From Gilvimarinus chinensis DSM 19667 (lineage in GTDB: Bacteria > Pseudomonadota > Gammaproteobacteria > Pseudomonadales > Cellvibrionaceae), in assembly GCF_000377745.1 (NCBI RefSeq), contig NZ_KB898706.1, positions 635,263-699,262 on the forward strand: 64,000 nucleotides of DNA. Direction: 5' to 3'. Position numbers and translations under genes: made by a program. How positions within the stretch are numbered: the stretch's first letter is position 1; each line of letters begins with the position of its first letter. A model generated the notes under the pieces. That model ran no database searches. It was not told where the DNA came from and was given only the letters and a program-made list of their open reading frames with translations. This document shows positions 8,827 to 18,390 of the stretch, in pieces.

Positions 8827-10073
8827 TGAGTGTGCTCCTGCTTAAATTGTTGCAATAAGCCTAAACGTTCCTGCTCGATGGCTTCGCCCAGCTCTGCACC
8901 TTTGAACCCTTGGTTTACCAAGGCTTTTACGTTGACGTTCTTTGCGGTTTGCAGTGCTTGTGCCAGATAGTGGCTTTGCGGGTACTCTCTGTTTTCAAAG
9001 CCGGTACGCCCCTGTGAATCGGCTTGGCACACAAGCAAAAATTGCTTGAAACGCTCAGGCTTACGGTAAGCATCGGTCTGCTTAAACAGTTTAAGCAATG
9101 TTGATGGTTTTAGTTCAAAGGCGCGGTGGCAGTGAGTGTGAAATTCGGCTGCCATAAGTGCTAGGTCGCGGCAGTCGTTGGGTACCGCCAGTCGTTGGCA
9201 AAGCTGTTTGATGGGCTTAAGCCCGGTATGTTCGTGGCCGATGTGTCGGGGCCACTGCTCGCGCGGGGTAAGGCCTTTGCCCAGGTCATGCATCAGCGCG
9301 GCAAAGCGTACGGGCGTGTCGTTACTGAGAAGGCAAGCTTGTTGCAGCACCAGCAGGCTGTGTAAGCCCGTGTCTATTTCAGGGTGGTGCTGTGGTGGTT
9401 GAGGCACGCCAAACAAGGCAGCCAGTTCGGGCATCACAACGGCCAGGGCGCCACATTGTTGCAGGGTGGCTATAAATACTTCCGGGTGGCGCTCCCTGAG
9501 GGCGCGGTCAAACTCTTTCCAGACTCGCTCGGCCACCAAATGATCGGCTTCGCCGGAGGTGACCATCTGTTTTATCAGGCTCAGGGTTTCAGCGGCGATG
9601 GTAAAACCCAGATGATGGTAGCGGGCGGCAAACCTTGCTACCCGTAAAATTCGCACCGGGTCTTCGGTAAATGCCTCTGAAACGTGGCGCAGGGTTTTAT
9701 GTTGAATATCACGCGCGCCACCATAAGGGTCGATCAGCTCTCCGGTGCTGCTTTCGGCTATGGCGTTAATGGTCAGGTCACGGCGTCTCAGGTCTTCTTC
9801 TAGAGTGACTTCGGGAGAGCAGTAAAAGCTAAAGCCTGCGTAACCTGGTGCGGTTTTGCGCTCGGTTCTGGCAAGGGCGTACTCCTCTTTAGTGTGCGGA
9901 TGAAGAAAAACAGGAAAATCTTTGCCCACGGGCGTGAAGCCCATCTCGGTCATGCGTGCGGGGGTTGCGCCAATGACTACCCAATCTTTTTCCGTGAAGG
10001 GGTAGTCAAGTAAGCGGTCGCGTACTGCGCCGCCCACTAAGTAGGTTTGGAGGTTATCAGAGGTATCTGTCAT
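8823..10073 (-). CDS. cca: Multifunctional CCA protein (tRNA nucleotidyltransferase with HD domain)
   Basis: The enzyme adds and repairs the CCA 3' end of tRNAs. The nucleotidyltransferase head has YLVGGAVRDRLLDYP, the paired aspartates in the EKDWVVIG segment, and RRDLTINAIA. The C-terminal half has an HD phosphohydrolase motif (HDLGKG), as in the E. coli-type enzyme with 2'-phosphatase and phosphodiesterase activity. I start at 10073 (MTDTSDNLQ, 416 residues), because the further in-frame ATG at 10121 adds 16 residues outside the conserved fold. Neither start has a strong Shine-Dalgarno. It is first in the cca-pteridine reductase-corA operon. Confidence 0.95.
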   Translation of the reverse strand: MTDTSDNLQTYLVGGAVRDRLLDYPFTEKDWVVIGATPARMTEMGFTPVGKDFPVFLHPHTKEEYALARTERKTAPGYAGFSFYCSPEVTLEEDLRRRDLTINAIAESSTGELIDPYGGARDIQHKTLRHVSEAFTEDPVRILRVARFAARYHHLGFTIAAETLSLIKQMVTSGEADHLVAERVWKEFDRALRERHPEVFIATLQQCGALAVVMPELAALFGVPQPPQHHPEIDTGLHSLLVLQQACLLSNDTPVRFAALMHDLGKGLTPREQWPRHIGHEHTGLKPIKQLCQRLAVPNDCRDLALMAAEFHTHCHRAFELKPSTLLKLFKQTDAYRKPERFKQFLLVCQADSQGRTGFENREYPQSHYLAQALQTAKNVNVKALVNQGFKGAELGEAIEQERLGLLQQFKQEHTQ

Positions 10074-10398
10074 GTGATTATGGTAGCGATTTAACGAAAC
10101 AAGTCCTACACATATTGTCATCTGAATTGATCATTGAGGGGGATAAAGGTTACCTGTAATAACCCGATGTGCTGTTTTGGTGCGTGGTGCTGGGTTTGGG
10201 AATTCTCAGTGCACGCTGCTGGTGCCTGGAAGATTAGTAATCGCTTGGGAAAATGGGCTTTATAATTATAAGTTTATGATATTTAAAGATAATTTTAAGT
10301 TGGCTCGCTCTTCGCTAATACCTCGGCAAGCTTGTTCGGTGTGCTAATCGACGGCTACACAAAAACATTATTGCCATTAGAAACTAGAGGAAGATTTC
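10074..10398. other. Intergenic region between divergent cca and the TorF-type gene
   Basis: No protein gene is visible here. The middle part (about 10250-10310) is very AT-rich and includes TATAAT at 10262, but without a convincing -35 partner. It must hold the promoters of both flanking genes. A good Shine-Dalgarno (AGAGGAAG, 10386-10393) precedes the plus-strand gene. Confidence 0.6.
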
Positions 10399-11058
10399 AT
10401 GAAGATGATGAACAAAAAAGTACTGGCCAGTGCCGTTGCCGCTTCTGCCATTGCCTTGAGCGCTGTTGCACCTTCCGCCAGTGCCGAAGTGTCTGCATCG
10501 GTAGGCGCTGCCAACATGTACTACTGGCGCGGTATTGATCTGGGTAATGGTGATCCAGCTATCTCAGGTGATATTACCGTTAGTACTGGTGGCCTGTATG
10601 CTGGTGTGTGGGGTTCCTCTGGTGATGCTAGCATGGGTACCGAGTACGACCTCTACGTAGGTTACGGTGGCGAAGCAGGTAGCTTTACTTACGATATCAG
10701 TCTGTGGAACTACAACTACCCAAGCGCTCCTGCGAACGCCGATGGCTCTGACGGCTCTCCAGACCTGGGTGATTTGACTGAAGCGGTTGTGTCTTTAGGT
10801 TTTGGTCCGGTTGCTGTGACTTACTACCACGGCCTGGAAGATCTGGATGAGTACTGGTACACCACCATTGGTGCGAGCTTTGATAAGTTCAGCGTGACCT
10901 ACGGTCTGCACGAAGACGATTTCTCGCACCTGGATCTGGGCTACTCATTCAATGACAACCTGAGCTTCACCATTGGTGTACCGGTTGATGATGTTGATGG
11001 CGCTTATGATGACGATCCTAAATTCATTGTGTCTCTGAGCCTGCCTATCGAATTCTAA
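10399..11058 (+). CDS. TorF family putative outer-membrane porin
   Basis: The 219-residue protein has a clear Sec signal peptide (about 1-31, ending PSASAE). The rest is composed of alternating aromatic beta-strands (YYWRGIDLGNGDPAISG, LYVGYGGE, YDISLWNYNYP, LPIEF) and ends with phenylalanine, as in outer-membrane beta-barrels. The MYYWRGIDLG opening is typical of the small TorF/gcw_chp family, whose substrate is unknown. The codon use looks like that of a well-expressed gene. It is monocistronic, with a strong Shine-Dalgarno in front and a terminator behind. Barrel topology is inferred. Confidence 0.8.
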   Translation: MKMMNKKVLASAVAASAIALSAVAPSASAEVSASVGAANMYYWRGIDLGNGDPAISGDITVSTGGLYAGVWGSSGDASMGTEYDLYVGYGGEAGSFTYDISLWNYNYPSAPANADGSDGSPDLGDLTEAVVSLGFGPVAVTYYHGLEDLDEYWYTTIGASFDKFSVTYGLHEDDFSHLDLGYSFNDNLSFTIGVPVDDVDGAYDDDPKFIVSLSLPIEF

Positions 11059-11120
11059 GGTAAACGAGAATAAGCCGATGCCAAGAGGTAACGGTAAAAG
11101 ACAGCGAGCATGAAGCTGTA

Positions 11121-11149
11121 GGGGCAAACGTAGGTTTGCCCCTTTTTTT
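11121..11149 (+). terminator. Rho-independent terminator of the TorF-type gene
   Basis: A perfect 9-bp stem (GGGGCAAAC / GTTTGCCCC) with a 4-nt loop is followed by seven T residues, 62 bp after the stop codon. Confidence 0.92.
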
Positions 11150-11187
11150 ATGGGTTGTTTTAAGTGGCTTGCATAATGGGGTGAGCT

Positions 11188-12549
11188 TTAAGCTTCAGCC
11201 CCGGGGAGGCGGACGGTAAATCGTGCACCGCCTAGCGGCGAGCGGGAAATTTTTAAGCCACCCTGATAACCGGCCGCAATATCAGCGCAGATGGCAAGGC
11301 CAATACCCTGGCCGGGCTTTGATGTGTCCAGCCGCTGACCGCGCTCGACAGGGTTAGCGTTTAACGATTCGGCAATACCGTCGCCATCGTCATCGACATT
11401 TATATGGATATAATTTGCATTAATATGAGCGCTAACGGTTACGTGGCTGTGGCCGTATTTGAAGTCGTTATCTAGCAGGTTACCCATAATCTCAAGAAGG
11501 TCCTGTTCGTCGCCCACAAAAAGCAACGTCGGAGAGATGTCGAGCGCCAGGCTGATGCCTTTGTCTCGATATATTTTTCGTAGGGATTGACCCAGGCGCT
11601 CACAGGTTTTGAGTAAAGGGATTTGTTTTTTGCTGCCTGAGCTTTGCTCACTGACAGCGCGTTGTAATTGATATTTCACCACTTGATCCATCCTTTCAAC
11701 TTGCTCTTGTATTTGTCTAGCGTAATCCTTTGCCTCTGGCGGCGGTGTTGCATTTTGTAATACGGCTAGAGGAGTTTTTAGGCTGTGAGCCAAATCGCCT
11801 AAACTGTTACGATATCGCTTACGTAATCTCACCTCACTTTCAAGTACCTGGTTTAACCTGTCGACAACCCGCTGGATTTCCTTGGGGTAAGATCCGATAA
11901 GCAGGTTTGTTTCGCCACTTTGCATTTTGCTTAATGAGTTTGCCAGTGTTCGAAGGGGGCGCAGTGCCCAGGCGAGCAGGCTCGCGTAAAATATGGCCAT
12001 GGCCGTGACGGCAAGCAATAGCCACTTACCCATGGTAGTACGGAATGCGCCAAGCGCACTGTAGAAACTCTCACCCGAGTGCACCAGGGCAAACCGGTAG
12101 GGGATTACGGTGCCGGTGTCTGTTTCCCAGAGTATGTCATAGTCGGCGTAGAACGCTCGCTTAGTCGGCCCGCGGTGTTGTTGTATCTGCATTTGGCCCG
12201 GGTGATGGTGATGGCCAAAATCTTGGTATTGGGGCGGCTCTTCAGTCAGCATACTTGAGGCGGAGCGCCATACTTGCGAGCCGTCGGTGCGAAAAACGTA
12301 AGCCGCGAGGCCAGAGGTGGGCTGCTCCAGGTCGGGCTCTAGCAGTGATTCTGGCAGCTGTAGTTGTTCGCCACTCATCTCAGCAAGAGAAAATAATAAA
12401 TAAAAGTAGCGTTCCAGGCGCACCTGTTCTGCGGCAAGCAAGCTGCTGCGCACGGCTTTATCGAGTGCAAAACCGGTAAGCAGTAACAGTAAAAGCAGGG
12501 CCAGTAAGGTGCCAAAGCCTAGGCGGGCCTTGAGGGTCGAGGGCTTCAT
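11188..12549 (-). CDS. PhoQ-like sensor histidine kinase
   Basis: This is an inner-membrane two-component sensor of 453 residues. Transmembrane helices lie at about 10-30 and 175-196 and enclose a periplasmic sensor domain. A HAMP-like linker follows, then the H-box LAHSLKTPLAVLQ (H255) and an ATPase domain with NLLDND, DDGDGI and GQGIGLAI. The H-box and the partner regulator closely resemble PhoQ/PhoP. The periplasmic domain carries an unusual His cluster (113-116, plus H125) next to an acidic stretch, which suggests metal or pH sensing. That is an inference. The start overlaps the regulator's stop by 4 bp. Confidence 0.9.
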   Translation of the reverse strand: MKPSTLKARLGFGTLLALLLLLLLTGFALDKAVRSSLLAAEQVRLERYFYLLFSLAEMSGEQLQLPESLLEPDLEQPTSGLAAYVFRTDGSQVWRSASSMLTEEPPQYQDFGHHHHPGQMQIQQHRGPTKRAFYADYDILWETDTGTVIPYRFALVHSGESFYSALGAFRTTMGKWLLLAVTAMAIFYASLLAWALRPLRTLANSLSKMQSGETNLLIGSYPKEIQRVVDRLNQVLESEVRLRKRYRNSLGDLAHSLKTPLAVLQNATPPPEAKDYARQIQEQVERMDQVVKYQLQRAVSEQSSGSKKQIPLLKTCERLGQSLRKIYRDKGISLALDISPTLLFVGDEQDLLEIMGNLLDNDFKYGHSHVTVSAHINANYIHINVDDDGDGIAESLNANPVERGQRLDTSKPGQGIGLAICADIAAGYQGGLKISRSPLGGARFTVRLPGAEA

Positions 12550-13241
12550 GGCTGAGTTGATGGTGGCTCGGCGGTTAAATTAAATCGGTAACCGAGGCCG
12601 CGCAGGGTGCTAATGGGGTTGATGGTGCCGTCAGGGTCCAGCTTTTTGCGTAAGCGCCCGATAAATACTTCAATGGTATTGCTGTCGCGATCAAAGTCTT
12701 GCGCGTACAGGTGTTCAGTCAGATCTGCCTTCGAGAGCGTCTTGCCGCTGTTGAGCGCTAATTGCAGTAAGGTGTTGTACTCATAGCCTGTGAGTTCAAC
12801 TTCTACATTGTTAACTTTCACGCTCTTGGCATCGGTGTCAATGCCAATGGGGCCAAATTGAAGCTGGCTTTGTGCTAAGCCGTAAGAGCGACGCAATAGA
12901 GCTTGAACCCTCGCCCGCAGCTCTTCGGGGTGGAAGGGTTTAGTGAGGTAGTCGTCCGCCCCGGCTTCAAGCCCTTCTACCTTGTCTTGCCAGGCATCTC
13001 GCGCCGTGAGAATGAGTGCCGGAAAGTTACGTTGTCGTTCGCGCAGCTGACGAATTAAGCTAATGCCGTCAAGCTCGGGCAGCCCCAAGTCGATAATCGC
13101 TAAGTCGTAATTAAATTCCTGTCCAAGATAAAGGCCTTCGCGCCCATCGAGGGAGGTGTCACAGGCAAAGCCACTTTGTTTCATCTGCGCGGCAATTTGC
13201 TGATTAAGTTGTGGGTCATCTTCGACAATCAAAAGGCGCAT
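12546..13241 (-). CDS. PhoP-like OmpR-family response regulator
   Basis: The 231-residue regulator has an N-terminal receiver domain (acidic ED at 7-8, phosphoacceptor D51 in IIDLGLP, lysine in the TKPF motif). The C-terminal winged-helix DNA-binding domain ends STLRGLGYRF. Receiver segments such as DLGLPELDGISLIRQ and ARDAWQDKVEGLEAGADDYLTKPF resemble PhoP closely. It is translationally coupled to the downstream kinase gene and lies 29 bp after the PepSY-like gene, so the three form one operon. Its target genes cannot be read from the window. Confidence 0.93.
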   Translation of the reverse strand: MRLLIVEDDPQLNQQIAAQMKQSGFACDTSLDGREGLYLGQEFNYDLAIIDLGLPELDGISLIRQLRERQRNFPALILTARDAWQDKVEGLEAGADDYLTKPFHPEELRARVQALLRRSYGLAQSQLQFGPIGIDTDAKSVKVNNVEVELTGYEYNTLLQLALNSGKTLSKADLTEHLYAQDFDRDSNTIEVFIGRLRKKLDPDGTINPISTLRGLGYRFNLTAEPPSTQP

Positions 13242-13270
13242 GGTGGCTCCTGTGGTGTAAGGCCGTAATG

Positions 13271-13552
13271 TTATTTAATTGGGCGGCCACTGGCGGCATC
13301 AATCAGTACTGAGTGGATGCGACCGGATTTTTGCAAGAGTTTCACTCGATAGGCGGGCTTGCCCTTGGCTTGCACCCGTTTGATATCAATGACTTTGCCG
13401 CCGAAGGTTTTGCTGGCAATTTTACCCGCTTGTGCAGCGTTGATAGCGCAATATGCCTGTTCACCGGCATAGGGCGAGGAAATGTTAGGGGCTCCGGCCT
13501 GTGCGTTGATTACCACTGCTGCGAGAAAAACCGGAATAAGCCATTTGGCCAT
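13271..13552 (-). CDS. Small periplasmic PepSY-like protein
   Basis: The 93-residue protein has a signal peptide (1-19, ending NAQAG) followed by a PepSY-type unit. Its helix (INAAQAGKIASKTFGGKVIDIKRV) leads into two strands (KPAYRVKLLQKSGRIHSVLIDAASG). Small PepSY proteins often precede PhoPQ-like operons, and proposed roles are as inhibitors or as sensor partners. It is first in the operon and divergent from proA. The function here is inferred only from this context. Confidence 0.8.
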   Translation of the reverse strand: MAKWLIPVFLAAVVINAQAGAPNISSPYAGEQAYCAINAAQAGKIASKTFGGKVIDIKRVQAKGKPAYRVKLLQKSGRIHSVLIDAASGRPIK

Positions 13553-13702
13553 TGCGTGTACCTGTTTAATTGGGCGACTGTCGAGAGACCGATATTGTAA
13601 TGCCTGCGTTTGTGTGACTGCCAGATCCCGATACTACCGCGAATGGCTTAACAAAAGCTGAAGCACAGTCGTTGTGCATGGTTTTAAGGCCGGGGTTACA
13701 GG

Positions 13703-13708
13703 TATAAT
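13703..13708 (+). promoter_or_regulatory. Putative -10 element of proA
   Basis: A perfect TATAAT lies 35 nt upstream of the proA start. No good -35 hexamer is found at 16-18 bp, so this is a tentative promoter. Confidence 0.4.
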
Positions 13709-13742
13709 TGCCGCAATTTTCTGCAATTTACACGGGTTTAGC

Positions 13743-15008
13743 ATGTTGGATAAGGTTTCTGTCAAAGAGTATATGGCCCAGGTGGGTATCGACGCGCGCG
13801 CCGCCTCGCGATCCCTGGCCGCTACTAGCACCGGGGTAAAAAACGAAGCCCTGCTGGCAATGGCGCGCGAGCTGGATGCGCACCGCGAACATTTGATGGC
13901 CGAAAACGAAAAAGATCTGGCCGCAGGCCGGGCCAATGGCCTGGACGATGCGCTGGTCGATCGCCTGGCGCTCAAGCCTAAAACCATCGACGGCATGATC
14001 GAAGGCCTGCGTCAGGTAGCGGCGCTGCCTGACCCCTGTGGTGAAATTACTGATATGAGCTATCGTCCCAGCGGCATTCAGGTGGGGAAGATGCGCGTGC
14101 CTTTGGGGGTGGTAGGAATTATTTACGAGTCTCGCCCCAATGTGACCATTGACGCCGCCAGCTTGTGCTTAAAGTCCGGCAATGCGGCGATTTTGCGCGG
14201 TGGCAGCGAGGCGATTCACTCCAACCGTGCAATTGCCGAATGCATTGGTCGCGGTCTGCGCGAGGCGGGGCTGCCAGAGGCTTGCGTGCAAGTGGTACAA
14301 ACCACCGATCGCGCCGCTGTGGGTGAGATGATCACCATGCCTGAGTATGTGGATGTGATTGTACCGCGCGGTGGCAAAGGGCTGATTGAGCGCATCTCCC
14401 GCGAAGCCTCGGTGCCAGTGATTAAACACCTTGATGGGATTTGCCACGTTTACATTGATGCCAAGGCCGATCTCGATAAAGCCTTCGCTATCGCCTTGAA
14501 CGCCAAGACCCATCGCTACGGTGTGTGTAACGCCATGGAAACGCTATTGGTCGATGAGACCGTTGCCGCCAGCATCCTGCCCCGTTTAGCCGAAGCCTAT
14601 GGTGCCGAGGGCGTAGAGTTGCGAGGCTGTGAGAAAGCTCGCGCAATTATCGAGGCGGTCGCGGCCAGCGAAGAAGATTGGGCGGCGGAGTATTTAGCAC
14701 CAGTGCTGGCTATTCGCGTGGTTAGCTCTTTGGATGAGGCGATGGAGCATATTGCCAAATACAGTTCACAGCACACCGAGTCTATCGTTACGGAAGACTA
14801 CTCACGGGGGCGTCGATTTATTACTGAGGTGGATTCCAGTTCGGTAATGATTAACGCCTCGACCCGATTTGCGGATGGCTTTGAATACGGCCTGGGTGCC
14901 GAAATCGGTATTTCCACGGATAAAATTCATGCCCGGGGTCCAGTGGGACTGGAAGGGCTGACTTCGCAAAAATGGATCGTGTTTGGCGACGGCCACATTC
15001 GCCACTGA
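13743..15008 (+). CDS. proA: Glutamate-5-semialdehyde dehydrogenase (gamma-glutamyl phosphate reductase)
   Basis: ProA reduces gamma-glutamyl phosphate to glutamate-5-semialdehyde with NADPH, the second step of proline synthesis. The start at 13743 ([15 protein letters not shown]) gives 421 residues, close to the E. coli length of 417. An in-frame ATG 69 bp upstream adds an unconserved leader. Family motifs include [32 protein letters not shown] and the catalytic cysteine in [12 protein letters not shown]. The stop overlaps the nadD start. proB is not in this window. Confidence 0.97.
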   Translation: MLDKVSVKEYMAQVGIDARAASRSLAATSTGVKNEALLAMARELDAHREHLMAENEKDLAAGRANGLDDALVDRLALKPKTIDGMIEGLRQVAALPDPCGEITDMSYRPSGIQVGKMRVPLGVVGIIYESRPNVTIDAASLCLKSGNAAILRGGSEAIHSNRAIAECIGRGLREAGLPEACVQVVQTTDRAAVGEMITMPEYVDVIVPRGGKGLIERISREASVPVIKHLDGICHVYIDAKADLDKAFAIALNAKTHRYGVCNAMETLLVDETVAASILPRLAEAYGAEGVELRGCEKARAIIEAVAASEEDWAAEYLAPVLAIRVVSSLDEAMEHIAKYSSQHTESIVTEDYSRGRRFITEVDSSSVMINASTRFADGFEYGLGAEIGISTDKIHARGPVGLEGLTSQKWIVFGDGHIRH

Positions 15009-15649
15009 TGCGCCGCAAGATTGCTGTTTTTGGCGGTACCTTTAACCCGATTCATCACGGGCATCTGCGCCTGGCTCTGGATCTGGTGCAGCAAGTTGGG
15101 TTTGACCAGATGCGCATGGTGCCCTGCCATATTCCCATGCACCGGGAAGACCCCAGTGTTGCCAGTCGCCGCCGTGCGCGCATGGTGGAGCTGGCTATTG
15201 CCGACAGCCCAACCCTAACTTTGGATACCCGCGAGCTGGAGCGTGGCAGCGCTTCTTATTCCGTGGACACCCTGGCTGAGCTGCGTGCCGAACAGGGTGA
15301 AGATGCCTCTATTGCCCTGATTATGGGACTGGATGCTTACCAGGGGTTAATGCGCTGGCACCGCTGGGACGAGCTGCTGCAATTAGGACACCTAGTGGTG
15401 GTGGATCGGCCCGGCTATCAAATGCCCGCCAGCGGTGAGCTGGCGCAGTTTGATCGCGAGCATCGTGCAGCGGTAAAGGTTCTGGATCAGGCCAGTGCGG
15501 GTTTTGTGGTGCATTTGGATATTCGCGCTCTGGATATCAGCGCCACTGAAATTCGCACTCTTACTGCACAAGGGTTATCGACCCGATACCTGTTACCGGA
15601 AACCGTGCGCCGCTATATTGCTGAGCGCGGACTCTATGGGGCGGGCTGA
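15008..15649 (+). CDS. nadD: Nicotinate-nucleotide adenylyltransferase NadD
   Basis: NadD adenylates nicotinate mononucleotide on the way to NAD. The start at 15008 ([21 protein letters not shown], 213 residues) overlaps the proA stop by one base (TGATG). Longer in-frame starts within proA add residues before the conserved core. The nucleotide-binding HHGH lies at 16-19, and the C-terminal ISATEIRTL is the ISSTxIR-type motif. proA-nadD-rsfS-rlmH is a conserved order in gammaproteobacteria. Confidence 0.96.
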   Translation: MRRKIAVFGGTFNPIHHGHLRLALDLVQQVGFDQMRMVPCHIPMHREDPSVASRRRARMVELAIADSPTLTLDTRELERGSASYSVDTLAELRAEQGEDASIALIMGLDAYQGLMRWHRWDELLQLGHLVVVDRPGYQMPASGELAQFDREHRAAVKVLDQASAGFVVHLDIRALDISATEIRTLTAQGLSTRYLLPETVRRYIAERGLYGAG

Positions 15650-15695
15650 TTGTGTTGACAACATTTTTATTTTTGATTTTACAGATAGGTAACTC

Positions 15696-16037
15696 ATGAC
15701 CGAGCAAGTAATGCCAATTTTGTTAGAGGCGCTAGACGATTTGAAAGCGAAAGACGTGCAGCAGGTGGATGTGCGCGGTAAAAGCGATGTGATGGATACT
15801 CTGCTGATCGCCTCTGGCACCTCCAAGCGCCATGTTAAATCTCTCGCGGGCAACGCCGTTGAAGACGCAAAAAAGGCTGGTTTTCAGCCTCTGGGGGTTG
15901 AGGGGCTCGAAGGTGGTGAGTGGGTGCTGGTGGATTTTGGCGATATCGTTTTGCACGTGATGATGCCCGAGACGCGGGAATTTTATGATCTGGAAAAACT
16001 CTGGTCGGTGGAACCGGCGGGACGTTCTGCGGACTAA
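15696..16037 (+). CDS. rsfS: Ribosome silencing factor RsfS
   Basis: RsfS binds protein uL14 and blocks joining of the ribosomal subunits when nutrients run short. The 113-residue protein has the family segments [32 protein letters not shown] and [22 protein letters not shown]. It follows nadD after 46 bp, and its stop overlaps the rlmH start (TAATG). Confidence 0.97.
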   Translation: MTEQVMPILLEALDDLKAKDVQQVDVRGKSDVMDTLLIASGTSKRHVKSLAGNAVEDAKKAGFQPLGVEGLEGGEWVLVDFGDIVLHVMMPETREFYDLEKLWSVEPAGRSAD

Positions 16038-16507
16038 TGCGAGTTAAATTGCTGGCGGTAGGCACGCGCATGCCCGCCTGGGTTCAAGAAGGTTACGGCG
16101 AATACGCCAAGCGTTTGCCGAAGGGCGATATGCCGGTTGAGCTGGTCGAGTTGCCTTTGGGGGCGCGCGGCAAGAACAGTGATGTTAAGCGCGCGATGGA
16201 AAAAGAAGGTGAGGCCATGCTGGCGGCTATCGGCCGCAGTGACCGGGTGATAGCCCTTGAGCTAACAGGCCGCAACTGGAGCACCGAGCAATTGGCGGGC
16301 AAGCTCGAAGACTGGCGTATGGACGGACGCGACGTGTGCTTGCTGGTGGGTGGTCCAGACGGTTTGGCCCCAGCGGCACTGGCGCGTGCTGATGAGCGCT
16401 GGTCATTGTCGGCACTGACACTGCCGCACCCTATTGTACGGGTGTTATTGATGGAACAGCTGTATCGCGCCTGGACGGTTATTAATCATCATCCCTATCA
16501 TAAATAA
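16037..16507 (+). CDS. rlmH: 23S rRNA (pseudouridine1915-N3)-methyltransferase RlmH
   Basis: RlmH methylates pseudouridine 1915 in helix 69 of 23S rRNA, using S-adenosylmethionine. The 156-residue SPOUT protein begins [13 protein letters not shown], has the SAM-binding loop LLVGGPDGL, and ends with the conserved [20 protein letters not shown]. Length matches E. coli (155). It is translationally coupled to rsfS and sits 20 bp before mrdA. Confidence 0.98.
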   Translation: MRVKLLAVGTRMPAWVQEGYGEYAKRLPKGDMPVELVELPLGARGKNSDVKRAMEKEGEAMLAAIGRSDRVIALELTGRNWSTEQLAGKLEDWRMDGRDVCLLVGGPDGLAPAALARADERWSLSALTLPHPIVRVLLMEQLYRAWTVINHHPYHK

Positions 16508-16527
16508 CAGCCTTATTGTAAATCTCT

Positions 16528-18390
16528 ATGTCCGAAGCGCGCCAGTTTAAAGATCACCACCGCGAAGCGAGGTTGTTTTTTGGTCGTGCTTTATTTGCCG
16601 GGTTGGTGATTACCGTTTTGACCACGCTGTTGGTTGTGCGCTATTACTCACTGCAGGTCACGCACCATGAAGACTACGTCACCCAGTCGGACCGCAACCG
16701 GGTACATGTGTTGCCCATTCCGCCGACACGGGGTCTTATTTACGATCGAAACGGTGAGCTGCTAGCCGAAAATCGTGCCAGCTATACGCTCTCTATCGTG
16801 CATGAACGAGTGGATGACTTGGGCCGGACTCTCGCGGTATTGGCAGAGCTGGTCAATATTGCCCCTAATGACATCGAAAAGTTTAATGACCAGCTGCGCC
16901 AGCGTCGTCGTCCGTTTGATGCGGTGCCGTTGCGCTATAACCTCACCGAAGAAGAAATTGCGCGCTTAGCCGTTAATGAGTTCCGTTTGGATGGGGTCGA
17001 GGTACATGCTCAGCTAGTGCGACATTACACGCATGGTGAGCTGTTTGCCCACACCATCGGTTATGTGGGGCGCATCAGTGAGCGCGAGTTAGCGAGCTTT
17101 GATGAGCAGGAGTATCAAGCGTACGCCGGTACACACTCAATCGGTAAAAATGGGCTTGAGCGTTCCTACGAGTCGGATTTACTTGGCGAAGTGGGCTATC
17201 AGAACGTGGAAACAAATGCCCGGGGTAGGGTGCTGCGTGTGCTGGAAAGCGGCAACCCTAAACCAGGTAAAGACTTGGTGTTACATCTGGATACTTACCT
17301 GCAAGAGCAGGCGCTTGCCGCACTTGAGGGGCATCGAGGTGCCGTGGTGGCAATTGATGTAAACACAGGAGGCGTTTTGGCCGCGGTGAGTGCTCCCAGT
17401 TTTGATGCCAATCTGTTTGTGACGGGTATCAGCTTTAAAGATTACCGGGAATTGAATCAATCGAGGGATCTACCTCTCTTTAATCGTTTTTTACAGGGGC
17501 AGTACCCGCCCGGGTCAACGGTTAAGCCGATTATTGGTATGGCCGGATTGCACTACGATATCGTGACCCCCAGTGACACGGTCTATGACCCGGGGTTTTA
17601 TCGTTTGGCCAATAGCAGCCGTGTTTACCGAGATTGGAAACGACACGGGCATGGGGCGAAAGTCGATTTAAAACAAGCAATTGCTGAATCTTGCGATACC
17701 TACTTTTATGATCTGGGGCATAAAATGGGTATCGATAAAATGCATGCCTTTGGCTATCAGTTTGGTATGGGCGAAAAAACCGGTATTGATGTGCCCAATG
17801 AGCGCCGCGGAATATGGCCTTCGAGAGATTGGAAGCGCGGTGCTCGAGGGCAACCGTGGTACCCGGGCGATAATTTAAATGTTGCGATTGGTCAGGGCGA
17901 TGTGCTCGCCACCCCTATGCAGCTGGCAGTAATGACGGCGACACTCGCCAGTAAAGGCGTGCGCTATAAACCCCACATGGTGGCGAGCGTAGGCGGCCAA
18001 CCGGTGGAGCCTGAAGTCATGCAAAGTGTCCAAGTGGAAGAGACTCACTGGGATGCAATTCTGGGGGCTATGGAAGAGGTGGTTCATGGCGTGCGAGGCA
18101 CGGCTCAGCGCATTCGCCGCGGCGCAGACTATCGCATGGCGGGAAAGACAGGCACCGCTCAAGTCGTTGCCATTGCTCAGGGTGAGGAATATGACTCTGA
18201 AGCGCTCAGCGAGCGCAACCGCGATCACGCTTTGTTTGTCGGCTTTGCTCCCTTTGAAAACCCTCAAATTGCTGTGGCAGTACTGGTTGAAAATGCCGAA
18301 TCCGGTTCGGGAGCTGCGGCCCCGGTAGCGCGAAAGGTGTTTGATGCGTGGCTGGCCGACAAGCATCATCAGCATGAAGGGGAGAGCTAG
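16528..18390 (+). CDS. mrdA: Penicillin-binding protein 2 (peptidoglycan transpeptidase MrdA)
   Basis: PBP2 cross-links peptidoglycan during lateral wall synthesis together with RodA. The 620-residue protein has one N-terminal transmembrane helix (about 22-43), a dimerisation/pedestal domain, and a transpeptidase domain. The active-site motifs are STVK (in PPGSTVKPI), SCD (in AESCDTYFYDLG, the PBP2 form of SxN) and KTG (in AGKTGTAQV). The stop overlaps the GTG start of rodA. No strong Shine-Dalgarno is seen before the ATG. Confidence 0.98.
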   Translation: MSEARQFKDHHREARLFFGRALFAGLVITVLTTLLVVRYYSLQVTHHEDYVTQSDRNRVHVLPIPPTRGLIYDRNGELLAENRASYTLSIVHERVDDLGRTLAVLAELVNIAPNDIEKFNDQLRQRRRPFDAVPLRYNLTEEEIARLAVNEFRLDGVEVHAQLVRHYTHGELFAHTIGYVGRISERELASFDEQEYQAYAGTHSIGKNGLERSYESDLLGEVGYQNVETNARGRVLRVLESGNPKPGKDLVLHLDTYLQEQALAALEGHRGAVVAIDVNTGGVLAAVSAPSFDANLFVTGISFKDYRELNQSRDLPLFNRFLQGQYPPGSTVKPIIGMAGLHYDIVTPSDTVYDPGFYRLANSSRVYRDWKRHGHGAKVDLKQAIAESCDTYFYDLGHKMGIDKMHAFGYQFGMGEKTGIDVPNERRGIWPSRDWKRGARGQPWYPGDNLNVAIGQGDVLATPMQLAVMTATLASKGVRYKPHMVASVGGQPVEPEVMQSVQVEETHWDAILGAMEEVVHGVRGTAQRIRRGADYRMAGKTGTAQVVAIAQGEEYDSEALSERNRDHALFVGFAPFENPQIAVAVLVENAESGSGAAAPVARKVFDAWLADKHHQHEGES

